Assembly: GCF_001598255.1 (NCBI RefSeq)
Contig: NZ_BCYP01000004.1
Span: 1 to 64,000, forward strand
Direction of reading: 5' to 3'
From: Mitsuaria chitosanitabida ATCC BAA-476 = NBRC 102408
GTDB lineage: Bacteria; Pseudomonadota; Gammaproteobacteria; Burkholderiales; Burkholderiaceae_C
DNA length: 64,000 nucleotides
Made by a program: the position numbers and the translations under genes. The notes beneath the pieces were generated by a model. It was given only the letters and a program-made list of their open reading frames with translations. It ran no database searches and was not told where the DNA came from. Positions 25,682 through 34,185 of the stretch are shown here, piece after piece; position 1 is the stretch's first letter; each line of letters starts with the position of its first letter.

Positions 25682-26748
25682 GAGTGGGCTCCTCCCCAGG
25701 CCATACCGCTCAAGCCCAACAAGGCGGGACCGATCTCGTTCAGCGGCAGGATGCGCTCGGCGGCGCCCAGCTGGGCGGCCTCGCGCGGCATGCCGTACAC
25801 CATGGAACTGGCCTCGTCCTGGGCCAGCGTCGCGCCGCCGGCGCGGCGGATCGCCAGCAGCCCGGCCGCGCCGTCCCGGCCCATGCCGGTCAGCAGCGCG
25901 GCGGCGACGCCCGCGCCGATCTCGGCGGCCAGTGATTCGAAGAGCACGTCCACCGACGGGCGGCAGGAATGCCGCGGCGGCGCGTGGCTCAGATGCAGCT
26001 GTCCGCCGCGCGCGATCAGGTGGCTGTCGGGCGGGGCGAGCAAGACCTGACCCGCGAGCTCGCGCAGCAGCTCGCCGCCCTGGGCGTAGCGCACGCGGTG
26101 CGGGGTCTGCGCGTCCAGCCACTCGGCGAAGCCGCGGCTGAAGACGGCGTTGATGTGCATCACGATGAGCACCGGCAGGGGCGCCGGCGCGGGCAGCGAC
26201 TGCAGCACCTTCATCAGCGCGCCGGGCCCGCCGGTGGACGCCCCCAGCGCCAGCAGCGCGCGCCGTCCGGGCGGCGGCATGCCGGCGGCGGCGACGGACG
26301 GCGCGGGCCGACCCGCGATGCGGGCGCGGACATGCGTGATCACGCGGATGCGCGACACCAGGCGCAGCAGCGTCACGTAGCGCCGCTCCCACTCGCCCTC
26401 GGGTTGCGTGCCGCTGGGCTTCTCCAGCACCTCGACGGCGCCGGCGGCCAGCGCCTCGTAGGTGCGCAGCAGCTCGCCGCGGTTGGTCGACGAGGACACG
26501 ATCAGGATCGGTGTCGGGCAGTGGGCCATGATGGCCTCGGTCGCGGCCTGGCCGTCCATGCCGGGCAGCATCATGTCCATGGAGATGACGTCGGGCCGCA
26601 GCTGCTGGCACAGGGCCACGGCCTGCATGCCGTCGTGCGCCTCGCCGACGATCTCGATGTCGCTCTGCGCCGAGAGCACCTCGCGGATGTGGGCCAGCAC
26701 GGTGATCGAGTCCTCGACCACCAGCACGCGCAGCTTGGACCCGCTCAT
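25678..26748 (-). CDS. CheB-type methylesterase of the chemosensory operon (WspF-like)
   Basis: 356 residues. A receiver (VVEDSITVLAHI, Asp in VISMDMMLPGMDG, IVSSSTN) is joined by a linker to the methylesterase domain, with catalytic serine in LGASTGGPGALMKVL, His in VIVMHINAVFSRGF and Asp in LTGMGRDGAAG. It removes methyl groups from the receptor and resets adaptation. Four-base overlaps with both neighbours (cheA-like upstream, hybrid kinase downstream) show tight coupling. Confidence 0.93.
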   Translation of the reverse strand: MSGSKLRVLVVEDSITVLAHIREVLSAQSDIEIVGEAHDGMQAVALCQQLRPDVISMDMMLPGMDGQAATEAIMAHCPTPILIVSSSTNRGELLRTYEALAAGAVEVLEKPSGTQPEGEWERRYVTLLRLVSRIRVITHVRARIAGRPAPSVAAAGMPPPGRRALLALGASTGGPGALMKVLQSLPAPAPLPVLIVMHINAVFSRGFAEWLDAQTPHRVRYAQGGELLRELAGQVLLAPPDSHLIARGGQLHLSHAPPRHSCRPSVDVLFESLAAEIGAGVAAALLTGMGRDGAAGLLAIRRAGGATLAQDEASSMVYGMPREAAQLGAAERILPLNEIGPALLGLSGMAWGGAHS

Positions 26749-28952
26749 GGGGCGGCCCCGTCGTCGTCGGCCGTGGCGGGGGCGGTCGACGCCGTCGCGA
26801 CCGTGGAGGCCGACGCGATCGCGGCCGACCGGGTCACCAGGCGCGCGACCTGCGCGAGGAAGTCGTTCTGCGCGAACTCGCCCTTGACGATGTAGCCGTC
26901 GGCGCCGACGGCCTTGCCGCGCGCCAGGTCCTCGGGCGCGTTGCGCGAGGTCACCAGCACCGCCGGCACGTCGCGCAGCGCGGCGTCCTGGCGGATGCGG
27001 CTCACGAACTCGAAGCCGTCCATGCCGGGCATCTCGACGTCGACCAGGATCAGCGCATAGCGCTCGCGGCGCGCGGCCTCCAGGCCGTCCTCGGCGGAGG
27101 CGGCCATGTGGACGCGGTAGCCGGCCGCCTCCAGGATGCTCTGCTCGAGCATGCGGGTGGTGAGCGAGTCGTCGATGACCAGGATGGTCCCGGTGCGCGG
27201 GGCCGGCGCGGCGGCGCGCGGGCGGGCGCGCCGCGCGGCGGCGGTGAGGCCTTCGGGCGCGAGCACCGGCACCGGCTGCTGGGCCGCGTCCAGCGCCAGA
27301 CCCGCGATCAGCGGGGAGGCCGGCAGCAACGCGGGCGGTGGCCGCAGCACGACGATGGCGATGCCGTCCAGCGCCTCGACGCCCAGCGCGGCGCGCTGGC
27401 CGCCACCGCGCAGCACCAGCGCCGAGCGCGGCGCGACCGCCTCCGGCGCCGCGCCGCCGGGGCGCAGCACCTCGGTCAGCGGGAGGAGCGGCAGCAGCTC
27501 GTCCTCGAGCGCGATGTGCTGGCCGTTCAGCGTTGGGCGCTGCAGCACGCACTCCACCGCGTCCAGGGGAATCCAGGCCGAGAGCCCGTCCGAGATGACC
27601 TGGATCGCGCGCAGCGCGGCGATCTGCACCGGCACCAGCAGCTCCAGGGTCGTGCCCAGGCCGCGCGTGCTGCGCAGCGTGAGGCGGCCACCGAGGCGAT
27701 CGGCGGTGTCGCGCACCAGGTCCATGCCGACGCCGCGTCCCGCGAGCGCGTCCACGCGGCGCGCGGTGCTCAGGCCGCCGCGCAGCAGGCGCTCGATCAG
27801 CGCCTCGTCGTCCAGCAGCGCGGCGTCGGCCTGGCCCTTGGCGGCGGCGGTGCGGCGCACGGCATCCAGGTCCAGGCCGGCGCCGTCGTCCTCGCAGCGG
27901 AAGAGCACATCGCGGCCGCGCCGCTCGACGGTCAACGTGATGCGGCCCTGGGCCGGCTTGCCGGCGGCGATGCGCTCTGCCGGCAGTTCGATGCCGTGGG
28001 CGAGGGCATTGCGCACCATCTGGACCAGCGCGCCCAGCAGCGCGTTGAGCACCTCGCCGTCGAGCTTGACGTCGCCGCCGTGGCCCTCGAAGCGGGCCTG
28101 CTTGTCCTGCGAGCGCGCCGCGTCGCGCGTGGCGCGCTGCAGCGGCGCGAAGAGGCTGGAGGTCGGCACCAGGCGCAACTGCTCGGCGCTGTCGCGCAGC
28201 GCGACCAGCTCGCGCCCGAGCTGCCGCGTGCCGCGCTCGAGCTGATCCTCGATGCGGGCCAGCGGACCCGCCAGCACCTCCTGCGGGCCCTCCAGCGCCA
28301 GGCGCAGCTCGCGCACCAGCGCGGCGGCGCGCTCGATCGGCGCCAGCTGGCCCTGCGTCTGCGCGATGTGGGCGATGACGGCATCCAGCTCCTCGGGCGA
28401 CTGCCGGGCGATGTCCGGCAGGGCAGGAATGGGGGCGTCGTCGACGGCGGACTTGTCGGGGCGGGGCGGAGGCGCCGCGAGCGCGGCCCCGGTCGCCGAC
28501 GGATCCGCGGGGAGCTCCGCCGGTCCCGGCGAGCCCGCGGCCCCCGGAGGTCCCGGTGGCCCGGCGACGCCCGGCGCGCCGATGGCCCCGGCCAGGCCCG
28601 GCTGGCCCGGCGCGCCCGTGGCACCCCGGGCACCCGCCTCGCCCGGGTCGAGCGCGGTGATCGCGTCGCCGGCCGCGTCGATCAGCATCAGCAGTCCGTC
28701 CAGCGCGGCCCGGTCCGGCGCCGCGCCGCTGTCGCGCAGGGGCGTGAGCAGGTCCTCGATGCCATGCGCGTGGCCGGCGATCTCGGGCAGGCGCACCACG
28801 CTGGCCGCGCCCTTGAGCGTATGGGCCAGCCGCAGCAGCTTGACGGGCAGGTCCGGCACCGGGCCCTGCTCGGCGGCCAGCACGGCCTCGCTCATCTGCC
28901 GGAGCAGATCGCGCGCCTCGACGCGGAAGAAGCGGTAGGGATCCTTGGCCAC
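26745..28952 (-). CDS. CheA-type kinase fused to a receiver, with collagen-like linker (WspE-like)
   Basis: 735 residues. Hpt/P1 domain (about 5-100, phospho-His44 in AHTLKGAA); linker with 14 uninterrupted Gly-X-Y triplets (104-145); dimerisation region; HATPase (MVRNALAHGIELP, EDDGAGLD, GVGMDLV); CheW-like domain; C-terminal receiver (VIDDSLTTR, Asp in ILVDVEMPGMDG, Lys in YIVKGE). This is the WspE/FrzE layout. It is the central kinase of the operon, taking signals from the CHASE3 receptor through the two CheW proteins. The collagen-like stretch is unusual for a cytosolic kinase. Confidence 0.92.
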   Translation of the reverse strand: MAKDPYRFFRVEARDLLRQMSEAVLAAEQGPVPDLPVKLLRLAHTLKGAASVVRLPEIAGHAHGIEDLLTPLRDSGAAPDRAALDGLLMLIDAAGDAITALDPGEAGARGATGAPGQPGLAGAIGAPGVAGPPGPPGAAGSPGPAELPADPSATGAALAAPPPRPDKSAVDDAPIPALPDIARQSPEELDAVIAHIAQTQGQLAPIERAAALVRELRLALEGPQEVLAGPLARIEDQLERGTRQLGRELVALRDSAEQLRLVPTSSLFAPLQRATRDAARSQDKQARFEGHGGDVKLDGEVLNALLGALVQMVRNALAHGIELPAERIAAGKPAQGRITLTVERRGRDVLFRCEDDGAGLDLDAVRRTAAAKGQADAALLDDEALIERLLRGGLSTARRVDALAGRGVGMDLVRDTADRLGGRLTLRSTRGLGTTLELLVPVQIAALRAIQVISDGLSAWIPLDAVECVLQRPTLNGQHIALEDELLPLLPLTEVLRPGGAAPEAVAPRSALVLRGGGQRAALGVEALDGIAIVVLRPPPALLPASPLIAGLALDAAQQPVPVLAPEGLTAAARRARPRAAAPAPRTGTILVIDDSLTTRMLEQSILEAAGYRVHMAASAEDGLEAARRERYALILVDVEMPGMDGFEFVSRIRQDAALRDVPAVLVTSRNAPEDLARGKAVGADGYIVKGEFAQNDFLAQVARLVTRSAAIASASTVATASTAPATADDDGAAP

Positions 28953-28992
28953 GATGCCGGTTGTCCTGTACGGGGGATCGACGGATCGCGGC

Positions 28993-30453
28993 TCAGGCCG
29001 GCTGGGCCTGGACCAGGCGCAGCAGGTCGCGCGACATCTCGGCCAGCTCGGTGGCCGTCTGCGAGGTCTGGCCGGAGCTGGCCTCGGTCTCGCGCGAGGC
29101 CTGCGCCGTGTTGGACAGCGCCACGTTGAGCTGCTCCACCGCGGTGGCCTGCTGCTTGGTCGACAGCTCGATCTCGCGCGCCGCCTCGGTCGTGGTCACG
29201 ACCAGCGAGGCGATGCGGCCGAAGGTCGAGGCCACGTCGTCGAACTGGCGCGCGCCCGCGTCGACCGCCTTGGAGCCGGTCTCCGTCGCCATCACCGTGG
29301 TGTTGACCGCGCCCCGCACGTCGTCGATCTGCACGCGGATCTCCTTGGTCGAGGCGGTCATGCGGTCGGCGAGCTTGCGGATCTCGTCCGCCACCACGCT
29401 GAAGCGCCGACCCGCGTCGCCCGCGACCGTGGCCTCGATGGTGGCGTTGATGGCCAGGATGTTGGTCTGCTCGGCGAGCTCGCCCACCAGGTCCAGCACG
29501 ACGCCGATCTGCTGCGACTTGCGGCCCAGGTCCAGCATGTGGTCCACCACGAGGTCGATCTGCCGCCGCATCGCGGCGATGGTCTCGCGCGCGGCCTGCA
29601 GCGTGCCGTCGCCGCCGCGCGCGAAGCTCGCGGTCTGCTCGGCGATGCCGACCACGCGCTGCGCGCTCTCGGCGATCTGGCGCGAGGTGGCCAGCAGCTC
29701 GGAGATGGTGGTCGAGATCTCGGTCATCGAGGTCGCCGTCTCGCGCGCGCCGGCGGCCTGCTGGTTGGCGGCGGCCTGCAGCTCGGCGGAGGAGCGCTGG
29801 ACATGCCGCACGGCGGAGCCGACCTGGCCGCTCAGCGCGCGGCTCAGCGTGATCGCCGCGATCAGCACCAGCACCGCGCCGGCCAACGTGCCCCAGACGA
29901 TGGCCTGGCGCACGTTGGCCGCCGCATGCTCGACCTCGGTGGCCCGCTGCTTGAGCAGGTCCTCCTCCTCATCCTCCATCTGGCCGACGACCACGCGCAG
30001 CTCGTCCATGCGGCGCTTGCCCTCGCCCATGCGCACTAGGCGCATCGCGGCGTCCTCGCCGCTGCCGCGCCGCATGTCGATCCGGTCCTTGTGCAACGTC
30101 AGCAGGCCGTCGATCATCTGCGACGCCTGGTTGAGCCGCGACTGTTGCGCGGGGTTGTCCCGGATCAGGCTCTTGAGCTCCGTCAGCAGCTTGGGCAGGT
30201 CCGTGGTGGCCTGTCGGTAAGGCTCCAGGTAGGTCTCGTCCCCCGTCAACAGGTAGCCGCGCTGGGCGGTCTCGGCGTCCTTCATCGCGCTGAGCAGCGC
30301 GGTGACGTGGTTCAACGCCGCATGGGTGTGCGCCACCTGGTAGCTGGTCTGCGTGAGCACGTCCACCCCGCGGTAGGACAGCGTCCCGATCACCAACAGC
30401 AAGGCGAAGGACAGGGCGAAGCCCACCGTCAACTTTCTGCCGAAGGTCCACAT
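28993..30453 (-). CDS. Methyl-accepting chemoreceptor with CHASE3 sensor (WspA-like)
   Basis: 486 residues. Membrane helix 1 (about 8-26), periplasmic CHASE3-type helical sensor (DAETAQRGYLLTGDETYLEP, 59-78), membrane helix 2 (about 184-206), no clear HAMP, then the signalling hairpin with EQTNILAINATIEATVAGD and FSVVADEIRKLADR. The start at 30453 has AGGGAG 9 bases upstream; an ATG at 30471 overlapping the cheW stop is the alternative and adds six residues. CHASE3 ligands are mostly unknown; WspA relatives respond to surface contact or envelope stress. Only the receptor of this operon is membrane-bound. Confidence 0.9.
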   Translation of the reverse strand: MWTFGRKLTVGFALSFALLLVIGTLSYRGVDVLTQTSYQVAHTHAALNHVTALLSAMKDAETAQRGYLLTGDETYLEPYRQATTDLPKLLTELKSLIRDNPAQQSRLNQASQMIDGLLTLHKDRIDMRRGSGEDAAMRLVRMGEGKRRMDELRVVVGQMEDEEEDLLKQRATEVEHAAANVRQAIVWGTLAGAVLVLIAAITLSRALSGQVGSAVRHVQRSSAELQAAANQQAAGARETATSMTEISTTISELLATSRQIAESAQRVVGIAEQTASFARGGDGTLQAARETIAAMRRQIDLVVDHMLDLGRKSQQIGVVLDLVGELAEQTNILAINATIEATVAGDAGRRFSVVADEIRKLADRMTASTKEIRVQIDDVRGAVNTTVMATETGSKAVDAGARQFDDVASTFGRIASLVVTTTEAAREIELSTKQQATAVEQLNVALSNTAQASRETEASSGQTSQTATELAEMSRDLLRLVQAQPA

Positions 30454-30467
30454 GTGCGTTCTCCCTG

Positions 30468-31013
30468 TCATGAGCCGATCGGATCGGCGGTCGTTGTCTC
30501 GTCGAGGCCGGACGTTGTCGCCAGCCGGCCGGTGACCGTGGCGATCACGTCGTCCAGCGCGATCAGCGGGCGCAGCGCGCCGCCGCAGCGCACCGCCCAG
30601 CCGGTGCCGGCGGCGTCGCTCTGCTGCAGGCGCTCGCTGGCGGCGATGCGCCACTGGCCCTCGAAGCCCTCGAAGGCCAGCGCCAGCGGCGCCGCGCGGG
30701 CGACGGCCCACCAGTGGACGGCGGGGGCGGCGCCGTGGCCGATCAGGGTCTGCAGGTCATACAGCGGCAACACCTGACCCTGATGGCCGATCAGTCCGAG
30801 CAGGCCGGGCGCGGTGGCGGGGTAGGGCACGGGAGGCATCGCGGGCAGCAGTCCGGCCAGATCGGCCAAGTCCAGGGCGAACGCGGCCCCGGCAATCCGT
30901 ATGCCCAGCACGTCGAAGGTGGCGTCGTCGGCGCGATGACGCCGCGGCTCGGCGAAGCCGCGATCGAAGGTCTCGCGCCAATCGCGCAGTTGGCGGCGGA
31001 TCTCTTCCGTCAT
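30468..31013 (-). CDS. CheW-like coupling protein (WspD-like)
   Basis: 181 residues with one CheW domain (FDVLGIRIAGAAFALDLADL; GLLGLIGHQGQVLPLYDLQTLIG; VIATVTGRL). It links receptor and CheA-like kinase. ATG 31013 overlaps the cheR stop by 4 bases. An N-terminal arginine-rich helical segment of about 40 residues precedes the domain. Confidence 0.85.
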   Translation of the reverse strand: MTEEIRRQLRDWRETFDRGFAEPRRHRADDATFDVLGIRIAGAAFALDLADLAGLLPAMPPVPYPATAPGLLGLIGHQGQVLPLYDLQTLIGHGAAPAVHWWAVARAAPLALAFEGFEGQWRIAASERLQQSDAAGTGWAVRCGGALRPLIALDDVIATVTGRLATTSGLDETTTADPIGS

Positions 31014-32557
31014 GCGTGGGCCTCTCCGATCTCGTCGCGGCACAGGCGCCGCAGGTCATCCCGCTCGAAGCCGCCGCCGAAGCGGCGCAGCCGGGCGGCG
31101 CTCTCGTCGTCGAGCAAGGCCAGCGCCCGGCGCAACTCGCGGTGCGCGGCGACGATCTCGCCGCGGCGGCGCGCCATCAGCCCCAGGCGCAGATGCGGCA
31201 TCGCGAAGCCCGCGTCCTTGGCCGCGGCGCGCTGGTGGTGCCATTCCGCCGACGGCAGCTGGCCGCGCTCCTCCATCGCCAAGGCCTGGAGGTAGAGCAC
31301 CTCGGCCTGCAGGGCGGACGGGAGCTCGGGCGAGCTCAGCCGCGCGCAGGCGCGCAGGCCGTCGTCAATCAGGCCGGCCTCGACCAGGCGCAGCGCTTCG
31401 TCCAGCAGGGCCTGATCGCCATCGCGGCCGGAGGCGTCCGCGCGTTGCAAGTCGGGGGCGGCCGGCGCGCCGCGGGTCTCGCTCGCGGAGCGGGCCACGC
31501 CGGGCGCGGCCGAGGCACTGGTCCAGGGAAAGGGCCAGGACGGCGGCAGGCAGCGGTCCAGGCCGAGCGCGGTCTCCTCGCCGGCCTCGGGCGAGGCGCC
31601 CGGGGCGCCGACGATCGGGCGCTGCTGGCCGTCCGGCCGCTCGGTGCGCCGCGCCACGCCGGCGGCTTCGCGCTCGTAGAAGAAGCAGCCTTGCGCCTGG
31701 CGCAGGCTCAGCGCGTCGGTGTGCCCGCGCAGGGTCTCGGCGTGGCCGACGAACAGCACCCCGCCGGGAGCCAGGGCACCGGTCAGGTTGCGGATCGCCT
31801 GTCGCAGCGCGGCGGGCTCCAGGTACATCAGCACGTTGCGGCAGAAGATGACGTCGAAGCGCGCCGGCGTCCAGAACCCGGCGTCGGGCAGCCCAAGGTG
31901 GCGTTGCTCGAAGCGCACCCGCTCGCGGATGCCCGGGATCGGCGTCCAGCCGCGGCCGCCCCGGCTGTCCCCGTCCGCCTCGTTCACATCGGCCTTGTCG
32001 ACGCGGCGGAACCACAGGTCGCGCAACTCGGCCGGCGTCGCGCGCAGGCTCCATTCGCCGTAGCGGGCGGCGAGGCCCCGCGCGAGCGCGGCCGGGTTCA
32101 GGTCGATGGCCAGCACCTCCCAGTCCAGCCCCTGCACCTGCAGGCCCGCGCGCTGAAGCGTGATCGCCAGCGTGTAGGCCTCCTCGCCCGACGCGCAGCC
32201 TGCCGAGAGCACCCGCAGGCGCTGCGGCGCCGCACCGGTCAGCGCGGCGTCTGACAGCGCGCGCCGCGTCATGCGCGGCAGCAGGTCGAAGCGCAGCGCG
32301 TCCAGCTGCTCGGGGTGACGGAAGAAGAAGGTCTCGCCGACGGTCAGCTCCGCCGCCAGGGCGTCGAGGCGCTCGCGCGTGGGGGCGACTTCCATCTGGG
32401 CGAGGAAGCGCTCCGGCCCGGTCGTGCCCGCCACGCGGGTCAGCGCGGCCGTCAGCCAATCGTCCTGGCGGTCGTCGAACTGCAGTCCCAGCCGCGACGC
32501 CAGCACGGCGCGCAGGCGCGGCAGCAGCGCGGGATCGGCCGGCGCCGCGCGGCTCAC
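31010..32557 (-). CDS. CheR-type methyltransferase with C-terminal TPR-like region (WspC-like)
   Basis: 515 residues. N-terminal CheR helical domain (TVGETFFFRHPEQLDALR), then the SAM-binding fold (VLSAGCASGEEAYTLAI, FDVIFCRNVLMYL, GGVLFVGHAETL). A Pro/Ala-rich linker leads to a helical TPR-like C-terminus (LLDEALRLVEAGLIDDGLRAC ... HLRLGLMARRRGEIVAAHRE). It methylates receptor glutamates. The start is taken as GTG 32557, which overlaps the preceding cheW stop (GTGA) and begins VSRAAPADPALLPRL; the frame stays open upstream, but that part overlaps cheW. Confidence 0.9.
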   Translation of the reverse strand: MSRAAPADPALLPRLRAVLASRLGLQFDDRQDDWLTAALTRVAGTTGPERFLAQMEVAPTRERLDALAAELTVGETFFFRHPEQLDALRFDLLPRMTRRALSDAALTGAAPQRLRVLSAGCASGEEAYTLAITLQRAGLQVQGLDWEVLAIDLNPAALARGLAARYGEWSLRATPAELRDLWFRRVDKADVNEADGDSRGGRGWTPIPGIRERVRFEQRHLGLPDAGFWTPARFDVIFCRNVLMYLEPAALRQAIRNLTGALAPGGVLFVGHAETLRGHTDALSLRQAQGCFFYEREAAGVARRTERPDGQQRPIVGAPGASPEAGEETALGLDRCLPPSWPFPWTSASAAPGVARSASETRGAPAAPDLQRADASGRDGDQALLDEALRLVEAGLIDDGLRACARLSSPELPSALQAEVLYLQALAMEERGQLPSAEWHHQRAAAKDAGFAMPHLRLGLMARRRGEIVAAHRELRRALALLDDESAARLRRFGGGFERDDLRRLCRDEIGEAHA

Positions 32558-33072
32558 GAGGCGGCTCCGGCGGTGGCGGAAGGTTCGGGGGTGTCGGTCG
32601 CCCCGGTCGTCGCGGTCGCGTCGGCGGGCAGCGCGGCGAGCCAGTCGTCGGGGAGCAGGCGGGCGTGGTCGAGCACCGCGACCAGCTCGTCGTCGCGTTC
32701 GGCCAGCGCCGCGACGGCCGCGTGCGCGCGGTCCTGGAGCAGCGGGGGCAGGGTGGAGACGATGTCGTCGGTCAGCGTGTGCAGGCCCATTACCTCGGCG
32801 ACGGCCAGCGCGACGCGGCGGCCACCGGCGCGCACGACGACATAGCGGCGCACCGGCGCGGCGGTCATGCCGAGCAACCCGGCCAGGTCGACCACCGGCA
32901 CCCAGTCGCCGCGGATGCGCGCCAGGCCCTGGACGTGGACCACCGCCGCCTTCAACGGACGCAGCGGTTGCGGACGCAGCGTCTCCTCCACGGCGTCCAG
33001 CGGCAGGCCGCACAGCCGGGACTGCACCCGGCACACCAGAACCCGAACGACGCCATTCGATGGCTTGTGCAT
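32554..33072 (-). CDS. CheW-like coupling protein (WspB-like), first gene of operon
   Basis: 172 residues, one CheW domain (VLVCRVQSRLCGLPLDAVEE; VVHVQGLARIRGDWVPVVDL; VVVRAGGRRVALAVAEVMG) and a low-complexity Thr/Ala tail. The ATG at 33072 has AGGGAG about 10 bases upstream. Two distinct CheW proteins in one operon match the WspB/WspD pair. Confidence 0.88.
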   Translation of the reverse strand: MHKPSNGVVRVLVCRVQSRLCGLPLDAVEETLRPQPLRPLKAAVVHVQGLARIRGDWVPVVDLAGLLGMTAAPVRRYVVVRAGGRRVALAVAEVMGLHTLTDDIVSTLPPLLQDRAHAAVAALAERDDELVAVLDHARLLPDDWLAALPADATATTGATDTPEPSATAGAAS

Positions 33073-33386
33073 TCTTCTGGCTCCCTGTTTGCACCAGTCT
33101 ATGCCGGCGCCCTCCGGCCCCCTGGCGCCGAAGGTCACTGGACCGGCTCGACGCGAACGGGGCACACGGCCTGCCAGGGTCGCCGAGAAGGGGCGATCCG
33201 CATGTTCGGGTTAACCCTTGAAATCCGCGCAGGCCGCCGTGTTCCCGGTCGGATGCCGCGCCGGACAACCGGCGCGGGTCCACCGGATTTAGGTCTTCAC
33301 CACTAAAAAAGGGTGGTCAAGGATTGCGTTTCCGGTCCGGACTTCTGCAAAATAGAACGACCGTTCGTTTTATTATTCCGGGCATC
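33073..33386. other. Divergent regulatory region between che operon and tetR
   Basis: 314 bases without a gene. It contains the leader of the chemosensory operon (minus), a 10-base palindrome GGGTTAACCC at 33208-33217, and the tetR promoter/operator near its right end. Confidence 0.6.
33324..33369 (+). promoter_or_regulatory. tetR promoter and operator
   Basis: TTGCGT (33324-33329) and CAAAAT (33348-33353), 18 bases apart, form a plausible promoter. Just after it is the inverted repeat AACGA-CCGT-TCGTT (33356-33369), a typical TetR-dimer site. Its location between promoter and GTG start predicts autorepression. Confidence 0.6.
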
Positions 33387-34133
33387 GTGTCCAGCACCGC
33401 CATCACCGCCAACAAGCCAGCCCCCGCGTCCGCGTCCGCCCGTCGGGGCACGCGTTCGTTGCAGAAGGGCCAGCAGACCCGCGCCGCCATCCTCGACGCC
33501 GCGCTGGGCCTGGCCTCGCACATGGGGCTGGAAGGCCTGTCCATCGGCGCGCTCGCCGACGTGACCAAGATGAGCAAGTCCGGAGTGTTCGCGCATTTCG
33601 GCTCGCGCGAGGAACTGCAGATCGCCGTGGTGCGCGAGTATCACGCCAAGTTCGAAGAGGAAGTCTTCTTCAGCGCGATCCGCCAGCCGCGCGGCCTGCC
33701 GCGCCTGCGCGCGCTGTTCGAGCGCTGGGTGCACCGCACCTCGGTCGAAGTGGACTCGGGCTGCATCTACATCAGCGGCGCGGTCGAATTCGACGACCGG
33801 CCCGGCCCGGTGCGCGACGCGCTGGTCGCCATGGTGCGCGACTGGCATGCCGCGATCCGCAAGGCCATCCTGCTGGCGCAGGAAGTCGGCCACCTCGTGC
33901 CGGAAGCCGATCCGGACCAGGTCCTGTTCGAGATGCACGGGCTGATCCTGTCGCTGCATCACGACGCGCGCTTCCTGCGCAGTCCCGGCGCGCTGGCCCG
34001 GGCCCGCACGGGCCTGGAGCGCATCCTCGACAGTTTCGCCACGCCGGCCGGCCGCAAGGCCGACGCCGAGACGCGGCAACCCAAAACCTCCGCCGCCGCC
34101 GCGGCGACCCCCGCCGGACGCAAGCGCGCCTGA
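33387..34133 (+). CDS. TetR-family regulator of the beta-oxidation locus
   Basis: 248 residues from GTG 33387. N-terminal helix-turn-helix (RAAILDAALGLASHMG, LSIGALADVTKMSKSGVFAHFGSREEL) and a ligand-binding domain; the tail is Ala/Arg/Lys-rich. A TTG further upstream (33324) would place the operator inside the gene and is rejected. It lies 52 bases before an acyl-CoA dehydrogenase gene, as do many TetR repressors that respond to acyl-CoA. The ligand is an inference. Confidence 0.85.
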   Translation: MSSTAITANKPAPASASARRGTRSLQKGQQTRAAILDAALGLASHMGLEGLSIGALADVTKMSKSGVFAHFGSREELQIAVVREYHAKFEEEVFFSAIRQPRGLPRLRALFERWVHRTSVEVDSGCIYISGAVEFDDRPGPVRDALVAMVRDWHAAIRKAILLAQEVGHLVPEADPDQVLFEMHGLILSLHHDARFLRSPGALARARTGLERILDSFATPAGRKADAETRQPKTSAAAAATPAGRKRA

Positions 34134-34185
34134 GCGGGGTCAGGTCTTTCCCCTTCACCCATAGAACCACCATCAGGAGTTCCTC

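Noticed and set aside
25682-26611. Upstream extension of the hybrid kinase frame
   Set aside because: The extra 310 residues lie inside cheB in another frame, are Arg/Ala/Gly-rich, and an ATG with a 4-base overlap at 25681 begins a proper receiver.
28993-30711. Longer frame for the chemoreceptor
   Set aside because: Residues upstream of MWTFGRK are inside cheW and arginine-rich; an AGGGAG site supports the shorter start.
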